NCBI GenBank assembly: GCA_037043455.1
Contig: JAWPHD010000292.1
Span: 310,001 to 374,000 of the forward strand
Reading direction: 5' to 3'
From: Cyrtodaria siliqua
Taxonomy: Eukaryota; Mollusca; Bivalvia; Adapedonta; Hiatellidae
DNA: 64,000 nucleotides
Below the pieces are notes generated by a model that was given only the letters and a program-made list of their open reading frames with translations, was not told the origin of the DNA and made no database searches. The position numbers and the translations under genes were made by a program. This document shows positions 40,101 to 44,329 of the stretch, piece after piece. The stretch's first letter is position 1; the number at the start of each line of letters is the position of its first letter.

Positions 40101-42911
40101 TAGAACTGTGACTCCCGGGGCGGGGCCAAATGTGACCCAAGGGTCACCATTTGAACAAAATTGGTAAAGGACCATGAGCTTATAGCAAATGCAAAATATT
40201 AAACCTCTGGCTCTTGCAGTTTCAGAGAAGATTTTTTAAAGTTTTTCCATATACATGTCTATGTAAAACATGTGACCCTTGGGGCGGGGCCAGTGTGATC
40301 CGAGGGTCACCATTTGAACAAACTTGGTAAAGGACCATAAGCTTATAGTTAATGCAAAATATCAAACCTCTGGCTCTTGTAGTTTCCGAGAAGAAGATTT
40401 TTTGATTTTTTTTCCTATATAAGTCTATGTAAAACTGTGACCCCCGGGGCGGGGACAAATTTGAACAAACTTAGTAGAGGACCATATAAGCTGATGCTAC
40501 ATGTAATACATGAGACCTCTGTGCCTTGTGGTTTCAGAGAAGAAGATTTTTTAAAGTGTTTTCCTATATATGTCTATATGAAAAACATGCAAAATCTCAA
40601 TATACAAACTTTGGACCCCCGGGGCACAGCCATTTTTAACCCTGGGGACTTGATTTGAGCAAACTTGATAGTCTAGGCGTTGGCGATCATTTTAAAAGAA
40701 AAACTGTTGAAATCTGTCCAGCGGTTCTTGAGAAGATTTTTTAAGGTTTCGACCATATATGGTAATGGTGGCCATCTTGGATGTCGCGCTGACCTAATTT
40801 TAACGAATTTAACAAGCACTCATCTAAGGATCATCCACGTGAAGTTCGGTTAAAATTGGGCAAGCAGTTTTCGAGGAGAAGTTATTTGAAGCAAAAGTTA
40901 ACGTCGGACGGACGGACAACGGACGGACGACGGACGAAGAGTGATCCCAATAGCTCACCTTGAGCCTTCGGCTCAGGTGATCCAATAAATACTGGTAGTT
41001 GATTTTAAACCTACCACAAATTAGTTTACTCAAACAGTAATGATGTCAGGAAATAGCATGATATGTCAGGAGGAAATGGCAAAAACAAAGATTACAGGAA
41101 AGAAATAGAGAAAGTTGTCATGCAGGCTTGTACCTGCGCCATTTAAGTTCCGAAAGTTTACTGGTGTGTTGACCAATTACACATATACCTATACATACTG
41201 ATGCAAGTGAAAAAAAACGTCATCGTTAAAGGGGAACATTTTCTGCATTTTGAAGATGAAACCAAGCACGAAATTTGCCAATATCTGCTAAGTTTCACAC
41301 GAAAATCCTACTCTATTACTGTTTCAAAGAAATTATTATTGAAAAATTGTATTTTCTTTACAAAGTACAGTTAATGCAAACAAATCAAAAACAAATTTCG
41401 CATGTGAAATTTTTATTTCTCAACCAATTTTTAGAAATAAGCTATTTTTATTTACCACTAAAAATGTCTGTCACTGAAATACATATTATTTAGGTACTAT
41501 TACAATTTTGTCTTAAAAGTAAAAAAACAACTGGCTGAAACAAGTACCCCAAACATTTAGGCCCATAAATGAAAAAAAGAATCAGGTATTACAAAAGCAA
41601 CAACAAAATGCAGTCAAAATCTGATTTGCATGGCTGGCATATAGGGATCACTCCTAGTTGTGTTGATCTTTATCATGTTGACAGCAGAAACAACATGAAA
41701 GAGATTATAGTTAGTTTGTATCATTTTATGCAAACTGGCAACCAGTGTAACATGTGCCCATCTTGTGAATCACAAATTTAATTATTGTTAATGAAATAGT
41801 TTGGTCTGGAAAACTGGACGACTCGGCTAGTTTTTGTTGTATAATCATTAATATTAATTTACATGATGCTCTAAGGTTCTTAGAAATTCATGTTTTGTGA
41901 TTGAAGTTCACTTTATTTGTATTATAGGTACAAGTGTTAGCAATATAACCGCCATTTAAATTAATATTTGTGATTTAGCAACAGAAATCAGCCAAGTCGC
42001 TGTGTTTTCCAGATAAAACATTGTCATAAATAATAATTCAACCAAACTAATTATACGTCTTATTTAATGCTTGTGTACATTTCATATGAAACTGAAGCAC
42101 ATAATAATAGTTTTCTTTTGTATTTGTATTGGCACACTTACTTTCCCTGAATGCCTCCCAGCCCCTTTAATGCACCTCTTTGAAGGAGATGAACTCTGGT
42201 TCGAAGTTCAACGTTAATGACAACAATAAATGACAGCACATATAAACGCGAGTTTGTATATATAGTCTGCTGGACTTATCTGTCACAAAATGATTTTGCC
42301 ATCCTTTTTTTTTCTTCATATTTCTTCACCAAGCTTTCAACATACATATACATTTCATGAAAATAATCACTTGACCTTAGCAATGTAAAGGTCATGGTAA
42401 CAGTCAAGGTCAAATTCTGGTTAAAAATACTTTAACATTGGGTAAAACATTTTTTTATTTCTTCATATTTTTTTGACGTTACCAATATATAATGATCAAT
42501 GTCACAGTCAAGGTCATAGATTCAGTTTAAAAGTTCATTTTTAGGTTGACTGATCAAGGCGACTACTCCTCTGAAATTACTTGACGGATTTTCATGAAAC
42601 TTCACAGGAATGTTGCTCTTGATGTCTAGTTGATCCTAGCAAAAATTTAGGTCGGCCGGAAATTCAAGATGGCCGCTACAGCTAAAAATGCAATTTTACA
42701 AAAGGGTGTGTTTATATGAGGTCATTTTAACAAGAAACTCAAATTTGGAGGTCAAAGTGATCCAGGGAGTGGGGGAGCGTTTAAACAAGATTATACAGTA
42801 TGCATGTTAATTCAATGCATGTGATATATTCTTTTATTTTATTTCAGGCCCATATCAAGAAACACATAGCTAAAGGTGCTCCTTTAATGAGGCCGATGTC
42901 AGCATCCTCAG
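7037..42911 (+). CDS. SDS22-like leucine-rich repeat protein, 14 exons found, 3' end open
   Basis: Joined coding exons: 7037-7146, 11115-11342, 12469-12692, 16726-16976, 25274-25363, 26309-26380, 28296-28354, 29032-29084, 32334-32476, 33786-33945, 34986-35041, 35777-35900, 38942-39076, 42848-42911. All junctions are GT-AG and phases match throughout. The product has about 589 residues: 1-270 is Ser/Thr/Pro/Arg-rich and probably disordered. About 283-545 is 11-12 LRRs of about 22 residues (LxxLxLxxNxI pattern), followed by a cap with HYFSAIQAVLPNLEIIDG (551-568) and a basic tail. SDS22-class LRR proteins are binding scaffolds, often for phosphatases or axonemal partners. The partner here cannot be told. 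No signal peptide or membrane segment is seen, so it is probably cytoplasmic. One extra base in exon 10 breaks the frame. I do not recognise a specific ortholog. Confidence 0.85.
7353..8948. mobile_element. TIR DNA transposon with TA target duplication, in intron 1
   Basis: Imperfect terminal inverted repeats (GGGGCAATTCGGGAAAATAC at the left, the complement of GTATTTACCCGGATTGCCCC at the right) are flanked by TA on both sides (7351-7352 and 8949-8950). Subterminal copies of GTCCGTATTTTCCC or GTCCGAATTTTCCC lie near 7370-7400, 7760-7810, 8660-8750 and 8870-8935. The element is about 1.6 kb. It has no recognisable transposase but contains a HIRAN-like reading frame (8124-8489). The superfamily is uncertain; the TA duplication would suit Tc1/mariner-like or other TA-inserting groups. 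Confidence 0.75.
8124..8489 (+). pseudogene. HIRAN-domain-like reading frame with one internal stop
   Basis: A 121-codon frame runs from ATG 8124 to TAA 8487-8489, interrupted only by TAG at 8262-8264. The first part reads KVIIYSVYASG... then GKGYYGKHETNNPFDPYAIAI, and after the stop come GRCVAYLRRSDAALMSQI and more. The order (small residue-rich strand, E-x-x-N-P-x-D-x-x-A-I, then a VAYLRR-type strand and a helix) matches HIRAN domains. These are DNA 3'-end-binding modules best known from HLTF-type helicases. The frame lies wholly inside the TIR element, so it is probably element cargo. The stop suggests decay, unless it is spliced out or a sequence error. Confidence 0.55.
9081..9671. mobile_element. 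Probable MITE with CCCAGCAG ends, in intron 1
   Basis: The left end CCCAGCAGACACAGGACA and right end AAATGCCTGCTGGG form short inverted termini about 590 bp apart. The interior is rich in GACATCA, AACATCAAT and ACGTTGT phrases. A truncated relative appears at about 10125-10268, ending AAAATGCCCGCTCCAGGG. There is no coding capacity. Confidence 0.4.
9672..11114. other. Rest of intron 1, nothing coding recognised
   Basis: This is AT-rich intronic DNA with a truncated MITE relative near 10125-10268. A few short frames are present but none has splice sites or protein-like composition that I can support. Confidence 0.5.
11115..11342 (+). CDS. LRR gene exon 2
   Basis: The acceptor is ATTTAG (ending 11114) and the donor is AG|GTATGA at 11343. 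Phase is 2 in, 2 out. It encodes a low-complexity Ser/Arg/Pro segment including ETSGSIPVGGKDALP and SGSSSTVTTRSQNST, predicted to be disordered. The open frame continues past the donor only because the following 36-bp intronic repeat has no stops. Confidence 0.75.
11376..11478. repeat. 36-bp tandem repeat, about three copies, just after the exon 2 donor
   Basis: The unit GGCATGGAATCTGATGCTTG followed by TGTGGTCTGCATC is repeated with few changes. Its length is a multiple of three, so the exon 2 frame stays open through it (VCIGMESDA repeats). If intron 2 were retained, the protein would gain this segment before a stop at about 11479. Confidence 0.8.
11477..11579. mobile_element. Palindromic MITE (about 100 bp) in intron 2
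   Basis: The arms AATAAAATACAGTTAG and CTAACTGTATTTTATT are perfect inverted repeats, and pairing continues inward (GGATGCG with CGCATCC, AATTAAAT with ATTTAATT). The whole segment would fold into one hairpin. Confidence 0.8.
12469..12692 (+). CDS. LRR gene exon 3 with internal coding repeats
   Basis: The acceptor TTCTAG ends at 12468 and the donor GG|GTAATA starts at 12693. Phase is 2 in, 1 out. It encodes two copies of a SRAPVTTASS motif, then three copies of an 11-residue SSRLSAGTSPA motif (33-bp DNA repeat). It is Ser/Thr-rich and predicted to be disordered and easily phosphorylated. Repeat number may vary between individuals. Confidence 0.75.
13262..15085. repeat. Satellite array, about 160-bp unit, 11 copies, with 480-bp higher-order repeat
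   Basis: The phrase GCTAATGAGTGGTTTAATTA recurs at about 13420, 13581, 13741, 13900, 14061, 14221, 14380, 14541, 14701, 14863 and 15032. Adjacent monomers differ, but monomers three apart are identical over long stretches (13741-14220 equals 14221-14700 apart from a base near the end), so the array has a three-monomer higher-order repeat. Confidence 0.9.
15090..15980. other. AT-rich DNA inside the composite element, nothing recognised
   Basis: No exon, tandem repeat or inverted repeat could be supported here. Confidence 0.4.
15984..16288. repeat. AGT/AGC trinucleotide array
   Basis: A mixed AGT, AGC and AAC triplet array. It yields long poly-Ser, poly-Leu or poly-Tyr frames on both strands that are composition artefacts, not genes. 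Confidence 0.95.
16726..16976 (+). CDS. LRR gene exon 4
   Basis: The acceptor AACTTAG ends at 16725 and the donor GTT|GTAAGT starts at 16977. Phase is 1 in, 0 out. It encodes a hydrophilic segment: a Ser-rich start, an acidic stretch DNEHVDDNNPEEQDV, a Ser/Gly/Lys-rich stretch, and KPYKTIDPEEV leading into the LRR domain. This is the last disordered exon before the repeats. Confidence 0.8.
17063..17313. mobile_element. MITE with about 31-bp TIRs, intron 4
   Basis: The left end starts GGAGGCAGCCATCTTGGATT and the right end is the near complement (GGAGGCATCCATCTTTGAAT on the reverse strand). Both run into TGATGACGTCAT. The element is about 250 bp with an AT-rich interior and no coding capacity. 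Confidence 0.75.
17314..18121. other. Intron 4 sequence, nothing recognised
   Basis: AT-rich, with no splice-bounded frame or clear repeat found. Confidence 0.4.
18122..18819. repeat. Large inverted repeat (arms about 190 bp, loop about 320 bp)
   Basis: The left arm (18122-18312) and right arm (about 18628-18819) pair over CAGGGTGACTAGACATCGAA, GAATGAAAACAGACGCTC, TCTTGCCATAGCCATC and TGTTTACATT with scattered mismatches. This is a diverged foldback element or two copies of one repeat in opposite orientation. Confidence 0.75.
18820..19820. other. Intron 4 sequence, nothing recognised
   Basis: AT-rich, with short frames only on both strands. None has family features or consistent splice sites. 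Confidence 0.4.
19828..19885 (+). repeat. Dispersed repeat fragment shared with 58036-58085
   Basis: CAAGACC, CAGTTTATATCC and TCTGACGGGCGGAG are matched by CAAGACC, CAGTTTACATCC and TCCGACGGACGAG near 58045. The following TTTCTTGCCCAAGGACACA looks like part of a SINE-type consensus, but I cannot name the family. Confidence 0.5.
19995..20600 (+). repeat. Family F interspersed repeat with about 163-bp tandem core
   Basis: The left end TCTCGCCTTTTCGAAG pairs loosely with a following AGAGACATAGG. Three or more tandem units then begin TTTTGCGTTTAGGTC and contain GTGACAAAG and GTGACCTTGACC. The right end is eroded, so I cannot see whether it had the hairpin and CTTGTT end of the other families. 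Confidence 0.65.
20729..21950 (+). mobile_element. Degraded Family A repeat, interrupted by a SINE
   Basis: GCTCTACTGGCCAAAG at 20730 matches the Family A 5' end, followed by one core unit to about 20960. Poly-T-rich DNA and the SINE (21010-21287) interrupt it. Two copies of a TTAGCAGGAAGCATTGCTG phrase and core-like segments to about 21950 follow. Confidence 0.5.
21010..21287 (-). mobile_element. tRNA-derived SINE
   Basis: Read on the minus strand, the head starts GGGGCGTCCGTGGCCGAGTG with an A-box-like TGGCCGAGTGG and a B-box GGTTCGATCCC. This is the layout of a tRNA with a long variable arm, such as Ser or Leu. The body contains GCTGGAAAGTCGCCATATGA and the tail is a run of CAAT/AATC units. 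Transcription would be by RNA polymerase III from the internal boxes. A diverged relative lies at 5780-5985. Confidence 0.8.
21951..22640. other. Intron 4 sequence, nothing recognised
   Basis: Mixed-composition DNA before the 37-bp array. No supported exon or repeat. Confidence 0.35.
22650..24195. repeat. 37-bp tandem array, about 42 copies, intron 4
   Basis: The unit CATATATGTATATGTACCTC then TTGTACAATGGTTACTG repeats with two alternating variants (ATTGTTTCTTCA versus ATGGTTACTGCA). Because 37 is not a multiple of three and the unit lacks stops on most frames, it creates frames of over 400 codons that read as MYMYLLYNxYCIY-type repeats. These are artefacts. Each unit contains a TGTAC...GTACA hairpin. 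Confidence 0.95.
24196..24954. other. Intron 4 sequence, nothing recognised
   Basis: AT-rich, with no supported feature. Confidence 0.35.
24955..25073 (+). mobile_element. 3' end fragment of a Family A Helentron-like repeat
   Basis: It shares with 47190-47304 the phrase GCAATGTTTTAAAA, then CTGATGGGAATT and CTTGATATAAGA. It ends GCCAGTAGAGC, a GGCCCTCTTGGGCC hairpin and CTTGG (the consensus has CTTGTT). Confidence 0.65.
25274..25363 (+). CDS. LRR gene exon 5 (first LRR)
   Basis: The acceptor TTACAG ends at 25273 and the donor CAG|GTTCGT starts at 25364. Phase is 0 in, 0 out, 30 codons. It encodes LAMNMESDFNKIYEINLHAF and then EITHIDHMEQ, the N-terminal cap and first repeat strand of the LRR domain. 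Confidence 0.8.
25600..26175. repeat. TGCATT-rich segment, possible eroded foldback element
   Basis: TGCATTT, AAATGCA and GTTCATTTTGC motifs recur in both orientations. Weak inverted ends AAGTACC (about 25590) and GGTACTT (about 26165) flank it. The interpretation is uncertain. Confidence 0.3.
26309..26380 (+). CDS. LRR gene exon 6
   Basis: The acceptor ATTTCAG ends at 26308 and the donor AAG|GTAAAT starts at 26381. Phase is 0 in, 0 out, 24 codons. It encodes FKKVKVLDLACNFIEQITN plus LEFNK, a full LRR with the conserved Asn. The donor and 3' part are duplicated immediately downstream. Confidence 0.85.
26391..26462 (+). pseudogene. Partial tandem duplicate of LRR exon 6 and its donor
   Basis: About 60 bases of exon 6 from CAAG(G)TGCTAGATCTTGCC to TTTAATAAG|GTAAAT are repeated with two substitutions and a two-base CT insertion that breaks the frame. 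No acceptor precedes it, so it should not be spliced in as an exon. It duplicates a potential splice donor. Confidence 0.85.
27221..27354. mobile_element. Palindromic MITE, intron 6
   Basis: TAAATATTGCATC at the left and GATGCAATATTTA at the right are inverted. Inner segments ATTGTCA/TGACAAT and AAAATAATAT/ATATTATTTT also pair. Confidence 0.7.
27355..28108. other. Intron 6 sequence, nothing recognised
   Basis: AT-rich, with a run of homopolymer A and several unremarkable short frames. Confidence 0.35.
28109..28259. mobile_element. Palindromic MITE just upstream of exon 7
   Basis: Long near-perfect arms: TATTGTGCAA with TTGCACAATA, then TTTTATTGTCC, GTACATGTTGTGGTG and AAGTCATATTGGAC, each with its complement. 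The loop is about 18 bases. It ends 36 bases before exon 7, so it could affect recognition of that acceptor. Confidence 0.85.
28296..28354 (+). CDS. LRR gene exon 7
   Basis: The acceptor GACAG ends at 28295 and the donor AA|GTAAGT starts at 28355. Phase is 0 in, 2 out. It encodes DLKELKLYDNRLRKIECLE plus part of the next codon, one LRR with Asn in place. Confidence 0.85.
28521..28694. mobile_element. Palindromic MITE, intron 7 (relative at 39321-39486)
   Basis: ATTATTTAACTGCTGG and CCAGCAGTTAAATAAT are perfect inverted ends. Inner CGATTATAG/CTATAATCG, ATGGTAGA/TCTACCAT and GTGAAGGATTTC pair with the other arm. The same end and inner phrases occur at 39321-39486. Confidence 0.85.
29032..29084 (+). 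CDS. LRR gene exon 8
   Basis: The acceptor ATTACAG ends at 29031 and the donor ATCG|GTAAGT starts at 29085. Phase is 2 in, 1 out. It encodes NLKELSSLQLQHNKIKSI, one LRR. The donor with its flanking CCATCG is the start of the 83-bp intronic array that follows. Confidence 0.85.
29085..31404 (+). repeat. 83-bp tandem array of about 28 units, each starting at the splice-donor position
   Basis: The unit starts CCATCGGTAAGTAGAATAGT and continues through CATGTGTACATAATTATAGT and GGTCCTCCTTGACCATTGTC. The first unit is the genuine exon 8 donor. By eye, 13 of 28 units keep GGTAAG or GGTGAG, while most others read CCTTAAG or CGTTAAG and have lost GT. The array fills two-thirds of intron 8 in sense orientation. 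Confidence 0.95.
31405..32333. other. 3' part of intron 8, nothing recognised
   Basis: AT-rich with TGTGTATTC-type low complexity near 32180-32330. It provides the TTTGCAG acceptor for exon 9. Confidence 0.5.
32334..32476 (+). CDS. LRR gene exon 9 (two LRRs)
   Basis: The acceptor TTTGCAG ends at 32333 and the donor ACA|GTAAGT starts at 32477. Phase is 1 in, 0 out. It encodes GKGLCNLKKLKSLRLDCNQL, LKIETPELSQCVQLTVLDIS and YNMLDSLT, two consecutive repeats. The open frame past the donor is due to a poly-C tract and repeat DNA and is not coding. Confidence 0.85.
32492..33429 (+). mobile_element. Family G Helentron-like repeat, intron 9
   Basis: It begins just inside the intron with AATAT followed by 22 C (32498-32519), then two 60-bp copies of a GAAGATGGGGTGTATGGGTA phrase and a degenerate tandem core (GAGTTATGGCCCTTGAATTG). 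The 3' end reads GGTGGGGAATATG, the hairpin ATGTTTTACAAACAT and TTCTTGTT at 33422-33429. The left AATATCCCC is probably the inverted partner of GGGGAATAT, with the C run expanded inside it. Confidence 0.6.
33786..33945 (+). CDS. LRR gene exon 10, carrying a +1 frameshift
   Basis: The acceptor TTATAG ends at 33785 and the donor TTG|GTGAGT starts at 33946. The incoming frame reads AVNYLPNLEELNASG to 33830, then the LRR continues in the next frame as NRLRSVSDLSKCKRLQEIDL and onward to GLPKLL, ending in phase 0. The exon is 160 bases, one more than a multiple of three, and the extra base is an A within 33831-33833. Read literally, the frame stops at TGA 33885-33887. The shift falls exactly at the conserved Asn of an LRR. 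It is either a sequencing or assembly error, or a disabling or polymorphic mutation. Confidence 0.85.
33946..34985. other. Intron 10, nothing recognised
   Basis: AT-rich. A small hairpin CATTTTGCATTTTATAATAA with AATGCAATG lies near 34563-34590. No other feature is supported. Confidence 0.4.
34986..35041 (+). CDS. LRR gene exon 11
   Basis: The acceptor ATTTCAG ends at 34985 and the donor AA|GTAAGT starts at 35042. Phase is 0 in, 2 out. It encodes TLNISHNQLKSFKSMGRL plus part of a Lys codon, one LRR. Confidence 0.85.
35406..35569. mobile_element. Palindromic MITE, intron 11
   Basis: The arms include ATAATGTATGGTGCT/AGCACCATACATTAT and AGTTTATGGACTG/CAGTCCATAAACT, with few mismatches around a short loop. 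The related phrase GGTCCATAAAGTTGCATATT with GACCGG lies upstream at 35275, perhaps a fragment of a second copy. Confidence 0.85.
35777..35900 (+). CDS. LRR gene exon 12 (two LRRs)
   Basis: The acceptor TTTCCAG ends at 35776 and the donor TTT|GTAAGT starts at 35901. Phase is 2 in, 0 out. It encodes KSLQDLHASNNLVCELSTLV, TQLPALEVLDLADNEITDW and DEF, two repeats. Confidence 0.85.
36036..36144. mobile_element. Palindromic MITE, intron 12
   Basis: GGTTATTAGATTTGT with ACAAATCTAACAACC, TGGGATATATGC with GCATATATCCCA, and TTCTTCCGC with GCGGAAGAA all pair around a short centre. Confidence 0.85.
36838..37001. repeat. 21-bp tandem repeat, about eight copies
   Basis: The unit TGAGATTATTGACTGTCATG plus G or T is repeated. 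A multiple-of-three length keeps a spurious EIIDCHG frame open. One copy has a short deletion. Confidence 0.95.
37589..38659. mobile_element. Non-autonomous mariner-like element with long TIRs, intron 12
   Basis: The ends ATACGAGAGGTGTTCAACTT (left) and the complement of AAGTTGAACACTTCTCGTAT (right) form TIRs of about 45 bp, flanked by TA on both sides (37587-37588, 38660-38661). Motifs such as ACGAG...TGTTCAA are typical of mariner-group termini. The 1.07-kb interior is AT-rich with no transposase frame. Confidence 0.8.
38942..39076 (+). CDS. LRR gene exon 13 (last LRR and cap)
   Basis: The acceptor ATTTCAG ends at 38941 and the donor GGG|GTGAGT starts at 39077. Phase is 0 in, 0 out, 45 codons. 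It encodes YDLEEMTELVELFISGNPFG, a short Pro-rich loop and PHYFSAIQAVLPNLEIIDG. The final aromatic-helix-LPxLxxxDG pattern is the C-terminal cap of SDS22-type LRR domains. Confidence 0.85.
39321..39486. mobile_element. Palindromic MITE, intron 13 (same family as 28521-28694)
   Basis: It shares AATTTAACTGCTGG, AATTATAGGGAAATCCTTCA and GGATTTCCCTATAATCGA with the intron 7 copy. It is more diverged, and its right end lacks the CCAGCAGTT segment. Confidence 0.75.
39599..40982 (-). mobile_element. Family B Helentron-like repeat, intron 13
   Basis: On the minus strand it starts GGATCACCTGAGCC, followed by a GAAGGCTCA hairpin and a GTCCGTCCGTTGTCCGTCC-type tract. It then has about five degenerate tandem units of about 180 bp (GAAGATTTTTTAAGTTTTTC on the plus strand), and ends CTCAGGTTATC, the hairpin GGGCCATTTTGGCCC and CTTGTTTT. 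The subterminal inverted repeat GATCACCTGAG/CTCAGGTTATC is clear. Confidence 0.65.
40983..42544. other. Intron 13 sequence, mostly unrecognised
   Basis: AT-rich. The segment 41920-42125 (TGTTAGCAATAT, then CATAAATAATAATTCAAC and CATTTCATATGAAACTGAAG) is a dispersed repeat also present in two pieces at 56684-56840 and 57178-57235. Confidence 0.45.
42545..42700 (+). mobile_element. Family C repeat fragment
   Basis: A single core unit: GACTACTCCTCTGAAA, GGATTTTCATGAAACTTCAC, TGTTGCTCTTGATGTCTAGT and AATTCAAGATGGCCGC, matching the units at 48771-51857. Confidence 0.8.
42848..42911 (+). CDS. LRR gene exon 14 (post-LRR basic tail)
   Basis: The acceptor ATTTCAG ends at 42847 and the donor CAG|GTTAGT starts at 42912. 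Phase is 0 in, 1 out. It encodes AHIKKHIAKGAPLMRPMSAS plus one residue, a basic segment directly after the LRR cap. The frame is still open, so more 3' exons must exist. Confidence 0.75.
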
Positions 42912-44329
42912 GTTAGTCAATATCACTATATACTGCAGGGTTCAATCTAGGCCTGGATTTTTGGGAGAAGTGACCAAAAAATAAGGAGAAGTGAGGGAGA
43001 CACGATCTTTTAAATTAAGCGCGCAATCGGTTATTTTTAATTACTAACTGATATACATGTATACACCCTATTGGTTATAAATTTTGATTATTTAAGAGCA
43101 TGCTAGCTGTTTCAAATTAAATGTGTTTATTAATTTTATTCAGACTCACAGGCACACTTTACTTATTATACTGTAACTATAGAAGGAAGGACTGAGAGAA
43201 GAATTAATATAAATATATTGCTTGTATCTTTATTTATTCATATTTCTATCAATTTGTATGGAGTTCTATGAAGGGTATTATTATGATTCTCAAACTTTTT
43301 CCTAAAAGGCTTATTCCTCATTAAGACCTATAAGACCAATGTATGTGTTTTGTTTCCCAATTTGTATTAGCTAAAAACAATATTTAATAAAAAAATGTTT
43401 TTCCTCCATCCAAACTTATGTACCTATCCGAACTACTATGACACCGCACTTTTCCGGAAGTAAAATATTGCCGAAAATTCAGTAGAAATATCATCTATTA
43501 TTAACTCTTTTTCATGCATTTGTTTGTTTGGAATGCCAAAAGGTCCGTTTTATCAAACAATTAAGAAAACACAACGCTAATCATTATTCGGTGGTATCAT
43601 TTAATCACCTCAGGTCAATTAACTTCAGATTGTTGTTTCGTTTCGATCACGTTTTTAACACGCACTTGTCTCACTTTAACGGAACCTACGATTGATCAAT
43701 TGTTCAGCTATACGCAATCTCATTGGATAAGGCGTGGGTATTCCCTGTACAGTCTAATTTGTAAACAAAAAATGGCGAGGTGCAAAATTGCCTCGGGGGA
43801 TATCATAGTTGTAGGAAAGTATGCTCCCCGCGGGCTTTCTGCTGTGATCGATCAAAGCAATTAGCATAATCCCTTAAATCCCAGAGATGTCTACGCCTGT
43901 CCTGAGAAATAAACAACAGGTCAATTAAAGGACTGGTTACACTTCGCTTGAGGGTGGGAAAAAAGCGAAGTGGTCAATCTGAAGGCGACTTAAACTTCGC
44001 CGTCGGCTAAAAAAAAATCGAAGTCACGGAGGAAAAAGCGCCTTTGTCGCCGATGTTGCCCTCCAGAATGAACACTGATACTGTAATGCTTGCCAGGCAA
44101 TGAAATGCTGGATTAACGTACGATGTATTTTTATTTACTGTTTTGCAGTAGAATGCATGAACTACATTTATTTATTTTTTACCCCAACAGAAAAAAAAAG
44201 TTAAACTTGTATCATCTGTGAATAGTAGGAGAAAATCATAGTTTTGTAGTATTATATGCCATACATGTACCATTATTATAAAGAGGGCCTCAAGGTAAAC
44301 ATGCCTTGTGCAAATTAATAGAGATTTTA
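42912..44329. other. Intron or flank, nothing recognised
   Basis: No exon of the right phase with convincing splice sites was found. A short CTTCGC/GCGAAG-rich stretch (43935-44040) has small inverted motifs. Confidence 0.35.
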